A DNA stretch of 6,940 bases from Anaerolineae bacterium (GCA_019912905.1 JAIOHO010000829.1:1-6940), one strand, 5' to 3'; shown: positions 1-6,896, counted from the first letter of the stretch. Made by a program: numbers and translations. The notes: generated by a model not told the origin, from the letters alone.

Positions 1-1
1 G

Positions 2-2380
2 GCGATGAATAACCTGGCGATCGCCTATGTTGACCGTATCCGGGGGGACAGAGCTGACAACATCGAGCGGGCGATTGCTGCCTACCAGCAGGCGCTGACC
101 GTCAGGACTCAGTCCGCCATGCCTGCTGAATGGGCGGAAACGATGATGAACCTGGCAACCGCCTTCGCTGACCGCATCCGAGGGGACAGAGCCGACAACA
201 TCGAGCAGGCGATTGCCGTCTATCAGCAGGCGCTTACTGTGATGACCCAGTCCGACGTGCCTGTCAAATGGGCGCAAACGATGAATAACCTGGCGAACGC
301 CTACCGAAACCGCATCCGAGGGGACAGAGCTGACAACATCGAGCAGGCGATTGCTGCCTGCCAGCAGGCGCTCACCGTGATGAAGCAATCCACTATGCGT
401 GTGGAATGGGCGGAAACGATGATGAACCTGGCGGCCGCCTTCGCTGAACGCATCCGAGGGGACAGAGCTGACAACATCGAGCAGGCGATTGCTGCCTACC
501 AACAGACGCTCATTGTGATGACCCGGTCCGACATGCCCGTCAGATGGGCAACTATCATGAATAACTTGGGGGTTGTCCATTATTCCCGCATTCGCGGCGA
601 CGAAGCGGAGAATGTTGAGCAGGCAATCTACTATTATCAACAGGCCCTTGAGGTGTGGACCCGTGAGGCGTTCCCGATGGAACACCGAGACGGATTTAGA
701 AATCTCGTACTGCTGTTTTTCGGTGAAAAGCGCTGGGCAGAAGCTTACTGGACCTGTCTGGATGCAATTGCTGTCGGCCTAGACATCTTTGCTGCCGCTT
801 ACAGTGATGCTGGGCGCATAAATGCCATCAAGCAAACCGGGCAGTTGTACACGCGGGCGGCCTACAGCGCTCTGCAGTTGGAGCAATACAGCGATGCGCT
901 AGTGCAACTTGAAATGGGCAAGGCACAGCTGTTAGCTGAGGCGCAGTCGCTGAGTGATGCCAACCTGGTTCTGTTAGACAATGACGAACGTGCATGTCTG
1001 CAAGGGCTGCGCGAGCAGATCAAAGTGCTGGAGTATGAAGCACGCTTGCCGCAGGATAATCCTGCCCGCCGCGATGACCGTGCCATCAGTAATGATCTAC
1101 GCGATGCACGAGCTAAAATGCGTAGCTTGATTAACGAATTGCGGGCAAAGTATCCTGATTTCATGCCGGAAGGTCTGGGGCTGGCTGACTTGCTGGCGAA
1201 CATCCCGGCAGATGGGGCGCTCGTCGCACCGCTGTTCACGACTCAAGGCAGCGCGGTTTTCATCGTGCCAGGTGACGTGAGCGAAGTCACAGCGGAGCAT
1301 GTGCTCATGCTGGATGATTTCACGCTGGATGATTTGAGCGCGATTACCCGTTCATATAATGGTGAACCAGGATGGTTGCGCTATTACATGGACTATCGCT
1401 TCAATGGCGCAGATGCTTCTAGATTGTTTTACGGCATCGACGATGTAACGCATCGCCTATGGCGGGCGTTTGTGGGGCAAATTCATGAGCGATTAGAAAC
1501 CTTGGGTGTTCAACGCGTTTTGCTCATGCCACAGGGTGATTCCAATCTTGTGCCGCTTCACGCTGCCTGGCGTGAGGTTGGAGGCATGAGGTGTTACTTC
1601 ATGAACGACTACATCATCACCTACACGCCGTCAATGGCGGCACTGGCAGCAGCGAAACGAAAACCAATGCAGGGCGAAGGTGCGCTCGTTGTCGGCGTCA
1701 GCAAGTATGAGACCATGAACGATCTTCCCAATACCCGCGCCGAAGCGGAAAGCATTGCGTCATTATTCGGCACAGAGGCGCTGCTGGATGGCGATGCGTC
1801 AGTTGGGACCGTGCGGGAGCGTGTGCCTGGCAAGGCATTTGTGCATCTGTCGTGTCACGGTGGTTTCGGCTGGGGTGGTGATGCGTTCGCGTCAGCACTG
1901 TATCTGGGGAATGATGAGTCGCTACCACTTCCACAGATCATAGCACATCTTGACACGGACGCAGCCCGGCTCGTGGTGCTCTCAGCCTGTGAGACGGGTA
2001 TCGTCGATTTCCACAACATCCCGGATGAATTCGTTGGGTTGCCAGCGGGTTTCATGCAAGCGGGCGCGCAGGCAGTAGTCAGTAGCCTGTGGGCGGTGGA
2101 AGATCGCAGCACGGCACTGCTCATGGAGCGGATGTACAAGGATATTCGCGATGAAAGCAATCCGATGGAACCAGCACAGGCACTCCGTGCAGCTCAGTTC
2201 TGGCTGCGGGATGCGACAGTAAGGGAGATTGGCGACTACTACGAGTCCTATTTGCGCCCACGGATGAGCGAACTGGAGGCAGCAGACGCATTCATTGAGA
2301 TCATGAAGCGCGCCGCGCCCGATGAAAAGCCCTATTCGCACCCATTCTATTGGGCAGCCTTTACCTACAACGGCGTATGA
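2..2380 (+). CDS. TPR-CHAT protein, caspase-like protease domain (5' end missing)
   Basis: This is a probable cysteine protease of the CHAT (caspase HetF associated with TPRs) family, predicted cytoplasmic; its substrate is unknown. Counting from the ATG at 5, residues 1-230 are five TPR-like repeats of 46 residues, each with a core like RIRGDRADNIEQAI. Residues about 231-370 look helical and TPR-like, and about 480-791 form the CHAT domain. Visible CHAT marks are GDSNLVPLHAAW (from 511), the catalytic His in LSCHGG (H618), the catalytic Cys in SACETG (C662), VVSSLWAV, and the terminal HPFYWAAFTYNG. The frame is open to the left edge and the first ATG lies at the start of a repeat unit, so the true start is probably upstream and more repeats are likely. 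There is no signal peptide or membrane segment in the visible part. In known systems TPR-CHAT proteases are switched on by a partner (the Cas7-11/gRAMP effector) or cleave bacterial gasdermins; neither partner is in this window. Family assignment is confident, role is not. Confidence 0.93.
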   Translation, partial: AMNNLAIAYVDRIRGDRADNIERAIAAYQQALTVRTQSAMPAEWAETMMNLATAFADRIRGDRADNIEQAIAVYQQALTVMTQSDVPVKWAQTMNNLANAYRNRIRGDRADNIEQAIAACQQALTVMKQSTMRVEWAETMMNLAAAFAERIRGDRADNIEQAIAAYQQTLIVMTRSDMPVRWATIMNNLGVVHYSRIRGDEAENVEQAIYYYQQALEVWTREAFPMEHRDGFRNLVLLFFGEKRWAEAYWTCLDAIAVGLDIFAAAYSDAGRINAIKQTGQLYTRAAYSALQLEQYSDALVQLEMGKAQLLAEAQSLSDANLVLLDNDERACLQGLREQIKVLEYEARLPQDNPARRDDRAISNDLRDARAKMRSLINELRAKYPDFMPEGLGLADLLANIPADGALVAPLFTTQGSAVFIVPGDVSEVTAEHVLMLDDFTLDDLSAITRSYNGEPGWLRYYMDYRFNGADASRLFYGIDDVTHRLWRAFVGQIHERLETLGVQRVLLMPQGDSNLVPLHAAWREVGGMRCYFMNDYIITYTPSMAALAAAKRKPMQGEGALVVGVSKYETMNDLPNTRAEAESIASLFGTEALLDGDASVGTVRERVPGKAFVHLSCHGGFGWGGDAFASALYLGNDESLPLPQIIAHLDTDAARLVVLSACETGIVDFHNIPDEFVGLPAGFMQAGAQAVVSSLWAVEDRSTALLMERMYKDIRDESNPMEPAQALRAAQFWLRDATVREIGDYYESYLRPRMSELEAADAFIEIMKRAAPDEKPYSHPFYWAAFTYNGV
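5..694 (+). repeat. Five tandem 138-bp units encoding 46-residue TPR-like repeats
   Basis: Units begin at 5, 143, 281, 419 and 557, each exactly 46 codons. The first four share a nearly identical core of about 60 bp in the first half of the unit; the fifth is diverged (RIRGDEAENVEQAI). Units 1, 3 and 5 open with MNNL and units 2 and 4 with MMNL. Units 1 and 3 also end alike (EWAET), and units 2 and 4 share SDxPV near their ends, so the array looks like a duplicated 276-bp two-unit block. The array probably continues left of the window. Confidence 0.9.
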
Positions 2381-2584
2381 AATTGAGCACCTGAAGCCGG
2401 ACAACAAATAGATGGCGATTATTATCGAGTGAAACAAAATTGAGCGATCCGTTTCATCTTCCCGCCTTGACCCGGCAATTTGACGGCTGAATCAGCCTCG
2501 TTTAACCACTTTGATTGGCTGGCGTGAAACAATACAGCAGTGTTCTGTTGCACGCAGATAACTTATGATAAGGCCCGTATGGGA
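2381..2584. other. Convergent intergenic region between the CHAT and nuclease genes
   Basis: About 200 bp separates the stop of the plus-strand CHAT gene from the stop of the minus-strand nuclease gene. I see no credible coding region. It contains a loose TGAAAC/GTTTCA inverted repeat (2430-2435 and 2451-2456, 15-nt loop), a compact GGCTG hairpin annotated separately, and a short CTTAT/ATAAG palindrome at 2562-2572. No strong U-tract terminator is evident for the minus-strand operon. Confidence 0.6.
2485..2503 (+). terminator. Weak terminator-like hairpin downstream of the CHAT gene
   Basis: GGCTG (2485-2489) and CAGCC (2493-2497) form a perfect 5-bp GC-rich stem with a 3-nt loop, followed by TCGTTT. 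It lies about 105 bp after the CHAT stop. The stem is short and the T tract is broken, so this is a candidate only. Confidence 0.3.
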
Positions 2585-3802
2585 TTACCGCGCCCGGCGC
2601 TCAACCGCCGCGATCACCTGTTTGATCACCGGCTTGCTGGCGAAGTACAGCACCTCGCCCGGCACATCTTGGAGTTTGTCATCCGTCAGATTGACACCTT
2701 CGTACACCAGCAGGATCAGATCATCCCGCCCGGCGGAGCGGACTTTCGCCAGTTTGCGCCGCAGATATTCCGGGTGCCAGAAGCCCACAATCTCCACCAG
2801 CGCACGCCGTCCGTCCTCTTGGTTCGTGAAGGCAAAGTCGGGAATCATGACACTGTCGCCCAGCAGCAACACCTCATCCTCGCGCGTCAGCAGCCACTTG
2901 CCCCGTTCATCGCCCAGTTTCGCCTGGAATTCGGCGGCGAAATCGGCTTCCATCTGGCTGTCGAAATCGCCACTGCGAGCAAAGTGAGAAGTCAGGGCCG
3001 CGCGGTGGTCGAGCTGGTAGGTCAACACCGCATCGAAGGCGCCCAGACGCACCGTCGCCCGCATCTGCCACTGCTGGCACAACAGCAGCGCTGGCAGAAA
3101 GGCGGCCAACTGCCGCCCATAGCGTGTAGTGGAACGGACAAAGGGGGAAATTGGGCCGTCCAGTGCCACCTGATAACCGCCCTCGATAGCCTGCGCCTCG
3201 AACATCAGCTTGAACAGCTTCAGATAGCGCCAGAAATCTTTGAAGGTGTCGTAAATCTGTACCTCCATCAAGTTCGACCAGTACAACACGCCCCGGTGCA
3301 GCTCCAGGTTGTAGCGCGTGAGCAGCGCCTCCGGTGTCCATTTGCGCCCGCTGTCGGTGACGACCTGCGCGCCAGGCCGGTCGGCATAGAGCGCGGCTTC
3401 CACCGCTGCCGGGGTGATGTCCAGTTCTACCGCAGCGGCGGTGATGCGCTCGGCACGGGTCTGGGGATGAAACAGGTCGCCCTGCTCAAAGCTCGGACCC
3501 GGCGCGAACAATTTCTCGCGCAGCACCTCTGGGTCGATGGCTGTTTTCGGAGGATCGAAACGCCCATCATCGGCTAAGACCTTCGCCAGTCCGCGCACGG
3601 TGATGTAATCCACCCGGTCGCCCAGGTGGCGCTCGATGGAGCTGTCCCATGTATCGCGCGATCGTCCGGCCTGCTGCGCCCACAAGTTAATCAGATCGTG
3701 AGCGGTGCCTCGCCATCGAGAGTCCTCGACCGGCAGCGTGTCAACGAGCAACTGATCCCCACGCCGCATCAGCCGTGGGCGCACCAGGTCACCGGTCAGC
3801 AT
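2585..3802 (-). CDS. DUF790 / Bax1-family nuclease, partner of the XPB helicase
   Basis: This 405-residue protein resembles the DUF790 family, whose archaeal member Bax1 (binds archaeal XPB) is a structure-specific nuclease that works with XPB on damaged or bubble DNA. Family-like features are the N-terminal LVRPRLMRRGDQLLVDTL; a central segment with ALYADRPG (137-144) and RYNLELHRGVLYWSNLME (163-180); and a C-terminal nuclease-like core with IPDF (320-323) followed by VEIVGFWHPEYLRRKL (336-351). The latter resembles a PD-(D/E)xK fold in which the usual final Lys is Val (E337-I338-V339). DDLILLVYEGVNL and VLYFASKPV then look like the closing strands. The ATG at 3802 directly abuts the helicase TGA, so translation is probably coupled; no separate promoter is needed and the Shine-Dalgarno signal is weak. 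The stop is TAA. Family assignment rests on recognised motifs and on the helicase neighbour; nuclease activity is inferred. Confidence 0.88.
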   Translation of the reverse strand: MLTGDLVRPRLMRRGDQLLVDTLPVEDSRWRGTAHDLINLWAQQAGRSRDTWDSSIERHLGDRVDYITVRGLAKVLADDGRFDPPKTAIDPEVLREKLFAPGPSFEQGDLFHPQTRAERITAAAVELDITPAAVEAALYADRPGAQVVTDSGRKWTPEALLTRYNLELHRGVLYWSNLMEVQIYDTFKDFWRYLKLFKLMFEAQAIEGGYQVALDGPISPFVRSTTRYGRQLAAFLPALLLCQQWQMRATVRLGAFDAVLTYQLDHRAALTSHFARSGDFDSQMEADFAAEFQAKLGDERGKWLLTREDEVLLLGDSVMIPDFAFTNQEDGRRALVEIVGFWHPEYLRRKLAKVRSAGRDDLILLVYEGVNLTDDKLQDVPGEVLYFASKPVIKQVIAAVERRAR

Positions 3803-5161
3803 TCAGAGTGTCCCGGCTTTCGGACGCCGCCGTTGGGCGCGGCCTTCGTCCACCGTATCACGGGCAATGACCTCGTACAACACGGCTTCCCGGCTGCCGG
3901 TCTTGCGCAGCACCCGCCCCAGCCGCTGGATGTACTCGCGGGCGCTGGATGTGCCGCCCAGCACAATGGCGATCTTGGCTTCCGGCACGTCCACCCCTTC
4001 ATTGAGGACTTTCGATGTGACGATGGCGGGGTAGTGTCCATCGCGGAAGGCTTCCAGCAGCCGTTTGCGCTCAGCGGCTTTCGTTTCATGGGTGAGCGCG
4101 GGGATCAGGTGGCGGCGGGAAATCTCGTAAACGGTGTCGTTGGTCTCGGTGAATACCAGGATCTGTTCGTGGATATTCTCGCGCAGCAGTTTCTCCAGTG
4201 CCGACAGTTTGCCTTCACAGCCCGCCAGCAGCCGCAGAATACGGTGACGCGCCAGCAGCGCCGCCCGCGCCTCACGCTCGAAAGCGCTCAGGCGGGTCAA
4301 TTCCCGCAACCAGCCCGCGCCGTGGGTCTCGCGCAGGCGACGCGCCCGGAAGAACCCGGCATAGATGGCAAAATCCGCTTCATACTGTGCGCGCTCTTCC
4401 TCTGTCAGGTCGGCTCGTACCCGTTCCGTGCGGTATTCCGCCAGGCGCTGGCCGACCAGGTCGCTGACCCGCTTCTGGTAGATGATGGGGCCGATCAACT
4501 CGTCAATCTGCCAGCGTCCATCACCCATTTCCCCGGCATCGGGATAGGTGGCGGTCAGTCCCAACCGGAAGGGGGACGGCGACATCAGCGCCGTTTCGCC
4601 CCAACTCGGCGCGGGCAGGTGATGGACTTCATCGAAGATTAGCAGCTTGAATTCGTTGCCATGCAGCGCGATCAGGTCGCCAGCAGAATGATAGGTCGTA
4701 ACCGTGACCGGCAGCACCGTTTTCTCGCCGCCGTAGTACACACCGATCTCAGTGTTGAGCGCGTTGCCCAGCCGCGCGTACCACTGGTGCAGCAGATCGA
4801 TGGTGGGCGCGACCACCAGTGTCGAACGGTTGGCACGGTGAATGGCCTGGATGGCTACAAAGGTCTTGCCTGCCCCGGTGGGCAGCACAATGCTGCCGCG
4901 TCGTCCGGCTTGTTCCCAGGCCCCAATCGCTTCCTGCTGGTAGTCGTGCGGCTGGCGACTGCCATCCAGCACACAGTCCAGAGGCTGCCAGCGCGGGACG
5001 ACATCACGCCCCTCGAGATGCCGGATAGCCGGGTAGTGATACGCCTCACAGCGCCATTTGCCTTTGATCCATTGAAAGGGCACGCCGGGGGGATCGGATT
5101 GTGGTCGATGGGTGATGACCAGGGTGCCGCCCTGGAAGGAGAGCGTCGGGCTGTCGGACAT
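3803..5161 (-). CDS. XPB-family superfamily 2 DNA helicase
   Basis: This 452-residue protein is an ATP-dependent DNA helicase/translocase of the XPB (Rad25) type, expected to open DNA for repair with the nuclease encoded next to it. Residues 1-70 resemble the small N-terminal damage-recognition-like domain (WIKGKWRCEAYHYPAI). Helicase motifs follow in order: YQQEAI (74-79, Q-like), Walker A LPTGAGKT (93-100), VVAPTIDLLHQW (116-127), Walker B DEVHH (177-181, the XPB form), LTAT (202-205), a charged helical insert at about 245-310 in the place of the XPB thumb, ILVFTET (334-340), LNEGVDVP (386-393) and QRLGRVLRK (412-420). The RED motif expected soon after LTAT is not recognisable. The length fits the compact archaeal/bacterial form. 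An in-frame TAG at 5167-5165 bounds the start, so the ATG at 5161 is the first possible one, although no clear ribosome binding site precedes it. The ORF ends in a TGA immediately before the nuclease ATG. Confidence 0.93.
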   Translation of the reverse strand: MSDSPTLSFQGGTLVITHRPQSDPPGVPFQWIKGKWRCEAYHYPAIRHLEGRDVVPRWQPLDCVLDGSRQPHDYQQEAIGAWEQAGRRGSIVLPTGAGKTFVAIQAIHRANRSTLVVAPTIDLLHQWYARLGNALNTEIGVYYGGEKTVLPVTVTTYHSAGDLIALHGNEFKLLIFDEVHHLPAPSWGETALMSPSPFRLGLTATYPDAGEMGDGRWQIDELIGPIIYQKRVSDLVGQRLAEYRTERVRADLTEEERAQYEADFAIYAGFFRARRLRETHGAGWLRELTRLSAFEREARAALLARHRILRLLAGCEGKLSALEKLLRENIHEQILVFTETNDTVYEISRRHLIPALTHETKAAERKRLLEAFRDGHYPAIVTSKVLNEGVDVPEAKIAIVLGGTSSAREYIQRLGRVLRKTGSREAVLYEVIARDTVDEGRAQRRRPKAGTL

Positions 5162-5194
5162 AAGCTATGCTTCGGGTCGTGTTCACTGACGAAT

Positions 5195-5223
5195 ATTTTA
5201 CGCTGCTGGGTAGTAAACTCCAA
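5195..5223 (-). promoter_or_regulatory. Sigma70-like promoter of the helicase-nuclease operon
   Basis: Read on the minus strand, TTGGAG (5223-5218) and TAAAAT (5200-5195) are separated by exactly 17 bp. This predicts transcription from near 5188 and a leader of about 27 nt before the helicase ATG at 5161. The match is to the bacterial consensus by eye only. Confidence 0.5.
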
Positions 5224-5346
5224 CTGCCCATTAGTGACACGCCGATCATCATCCACCAGAAAAGGCCGTCGCACGCACCTGACAAGATACGAACATTCCA
5301 CGAATTGAAGCAGTCTATTCCTCCAAAAAATCTGTCCAAAACAGGC

Positions 5347-5376
5347 TTAAAAACATCGCAAAATCCATGCTATAAT
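5347..5376 (+). promoter_or_regulatory. Extended -10 promoter of the recombinase gene
   Basis: A perfect TATAAT (5371-5376) is preceded by TGC, giving an extended -10 element (TGCTATAAT, 5368-5376). The -35 region is weak (TTAAAA, 5347-5352), as is common with extended -10 promoters. Predicted transcription starts near 5383, about 37 nt before the ATG at 5420. Confidence 0.6.
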
Positions 5377-5377
5377 C

Positions 5378-5403
5378 TGTCGTATAAATGCTGAAATGCG
5401 ACA
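5378..5403. promoter_or_regulatory. Inverted repeat at the recombinase transcription start (operator-like)
   Basis: TGTCGTAT (5378-5385) and ATGCGACA (5396-5403) are 8-bp inverted arms with one mismatch and a 10-bp spacer. The element begins directly after the -10 box and covers the predicted start of transcription. It could be an operator for a repressor or for the recombinase itself, or, as RNA, a leader hairpin in which the mismatch becomes a G-U pair. Confidence 0.4.
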
Positions 5404-5407
5404 AATT

Positions 5408-5413
5408 AGAGGA
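5408..5413 (+). promoter_or_regulatory. Ribosome binding site fixing the recombinase start
   Basis: AGAGGA lies 6 nt before the ATG at 5420, a near-ideal Shine-Dalgarno arrangement. It favours this start over the in-frame ATG at 5396, which lies inside the inverted repeat and has no comparable signal. Confidence 0.7.
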
Positions 5414-5419
5414 TTAAGA

Positions 5420-6478
5420 ATGACCAGCAATTTAAGCCTTCCCAACTTCATCCAACAGGGCCGACTCCCGCCGCATTCCGAAGACAAAAACGTGGTCTCA
5501 CAGATCCAGCGTTACAACCGCTGGCTAATCGAATCCGGGCGACCGCTCTATCAGCCCGACCTGGAGACCTACCGCGATCATCTACTGGAAACCCTCGTGT
5601 CTTCCAGCGTGAAGGTGCATCTGTCCAACCTCCGCCGCAGCTACAGGACGCTCGTCGACAGCCTGGAACATCGCCAGGCGCTGGTGGCCTATCTGGAGCG
5701 GCAGTTCCCTGACGAGGATTTTGCGACGATTAAAGCCAAAGCCGACGAACTGGAGTTGCGCCTAGCGCGGGCGGTTGACCCGGAACGCTCGCGAGTGACG
5801 GCGCAGACTGTCCAGGATGAAGAAGATACGAAACACCTCCGGCTGACTCCGGCGCAGGGCGCGGCCCTGATGCTGCAGCCCGACGTGACGACCCTGCGCG
5901 GGCGGCGCGACGTGGCGATCATTGCTGTATTGCTGGCAACCGGTTTGCGCGAGGGTGAAATTGTCACGTTGGAGGTGGATGACCTCTACCAGACTTACGG
6001 CGGTGTTGCCGCCCTGCGGGTGAAATCTGGGAAAGGCGCGAAGGCACGCATGGTGCCGTATGGGGATATGCTCTGGGCGCGACAGATTGGGGAAATCTGG
6101 CTGGATGGGCGCGCAGCGGGTCTGGTATTCACGGCGATGATTGACGGTCGCGGCGATATGCTGGATCAGCGCACGACGAACAAACGCATGATCACCCGCA
6201 GTGTGCAGCGGATGTTAAAACGCTATCCCATCTCGATTAACGGTATGCCGACAGCTGTCACACCGCACGACCTGCGCCGCAGTTATGCCCGCAACCTGTT
6301 CCTGGCGGGTATCCCCACCGAAGTCATCCGGCAGAACCTCGGTCATGCCGATGTCAAAACGACCCAGAATTACATTGGCGTGCTGGATGGCTCGACCCGT
6401 GCCCCGGTGAGTGTATATGATGCTTCAGCAGTATTGGGAAAACTATCTGGGGGACAAAATTTAAGCTCGGCCTGACAA
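5420..6478 (+). CDS. Tyrosine recombinase / phage-type integrase
   Basis: This is a site-specific DNA recombinase of the tyrosine (XerC/XerD/integrase) family, which cuts and rejoins DNA through a covalent 3'-phosphotyrosine. From the chosen ATG it has about 352 residues, within the usual range. Residues about 15-90 form the helical core-binding domain (QIQRYNRWLIESG; SSSVKVHLSNLRRSYRTL). The catalytic domain shows the full set: R177 in ATGLREGEI, K205 in KSGKGAKAR, H283 and R286 in TPHDLRRSYAR, H309 in LGHADVKTT and the nucleophile Y318 in QNYIGVL. The protein should therefore be active. It is transcribed divergently from the helicase-nuclease operon, from its own promoter with a good ribosome binding site. 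Which sites it recombines is unknown: no phage or transposon gene adjoins it and I could not identify attachment sites, so a Xer-like, integron-like or mobile-island role are all possible. The TGA stop is at 6473-6475; the feature end includes the few following bases. Confidence 0.93.
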
Positions 6479-6534
6479 TGCAGTTAATTTGTGGTAGCTG
6501 TAATGTGGGCAGACCGGAGTGGCCCGCAGTGGCA

Positions 6535-6807
6535 TTAGAGTTGCCGATCTGATAGAGCCATGAGGTTGTATCGGACGTGGGGGAACCGGTGAAAGTCGTT
6601 ATAGGCGAGAGTGGCATCCAGCGTTAGCAAGCGGATGGAGATGGCTGGCAGGCGCATCGAAGCGAGCAGAGCGGCCACAGGATGCACTACATTTGCACCC
6701 CACTGCCTTATGACCCAGCCAATATCCAAATTTGACGCGCCTGATAGCTTTTTCTCAACGGAACTCGCTACAACGCACCCGCATCCTGAAGGAAGTGGAG
6801 GCAGGAA
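6535..6807 (-). pseudogene. Possible remnant of a PIN-domain (VapC-like) gene
   Basis: An open stretch of about 90 codons, with an internal ATG at 6729, ends in TAA at 6535. Its last 50 residues resemble the C-terminal part of PIN-domain RNases of the VapC type: GANVVHPVAALLASMRL, then RLLTLDA and YNDFHRFPHVRYN, compared with the family pattern of a hydrophobic AAL helix, a (L/T)TxD strand and DFxRFPGLR. The usual Asp-Ala before the AAL helix is absent and a short insertion separates TLDA from the DF motif. A TGA at 6810-6808 closes the frame upstream, so the N-terminal catalytic Asp is missing. It is most likely a decayed toxin fragment, if it is PIN at all; no antitoxin gene is visible. The resemblance is judged by eye. 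Confidence 0.3.
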
Positions 6808-6878
6808 TCAGTGGTGGCGGAGGCTTTGTACGACTTCAGGCGAACAATCTGGGCCCATCAGCCTTCTTTCTATCGCCT

Positions 6879-6896
6879 GGGTGACGAATGTCACTT
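6879..6896. promoter_or_regulatory. CRP/FNR-family-like palindrome
   Basis: GTGAC (6881-6885) and GTCAC (6890-6894) form a perfect inverted repeat. It can be read as GTGA-N6-TCAC, the core of CRP-type operators. It is centred at 6887.5, about 42.5 bp before the transcription start predicted from the TATAAT at 6918. Followed by TTTTGTT, it could instead be a short hairpin terminator on the plus strand. Confidence 0.4.

Noticed and set aside
5..694. Tandem 138-bp repeats as a CRISPR or minisatellite array
   Set aside because: The unit is a whole number of codons, the frame stays open throughout, and the product forms TPR-like helices; there are no unique spacers.
1982..2437. Minus-strand ORF of 151 codons opposite the end of the CHAT gene
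   Set aside because: It lies antisense to conserved CHAT catalytic sequence and resembles no family.
2540..3577. Plus-strand ORF of 345 codons opposite the nuclease gene
   Set aside because: Its residues are a low-complexity mix rich in Gln, Arg and His with no domain, as expected from the antisense frame of a GC-rich gene; the minus strand encodes recognisable DUF790 motifs.
3626..4642. Plus-strand ORF of 338 codons opposite the helicase gene
   Set aside because: It is the mirror of the helicase codons; the minus strand has the full ordered set of helicase motifs.
4661..5308. Plus-strand ORF of 215 codons overlapping the helicase start and its promoter
   Set aside because: It shows no family resemblance and is mostly antisense to the helicase.
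5167..5394. Plus-strand ORF of 75 codons in the divergent intergenic region
   Set aside because: It has no ribosome binding site or recognisable motif and runs through both predicted promoters.
5396..5420. Upstream ATG at 5396 as the recombinase start
   Set aside because: It lies inside the inverted repeat only about 13 nt after the predicted transcription start and has no Shine-Dalgarno sequence, whereas the ATG at 5420 has AGAGGA at ideal spacing.
6505..6527. Hairpin GTGGGC/GCCCGC as the recombinase terminator
   Set aside because: It has an 11-nt loop, a wobble pair in the stem and no following T tract.
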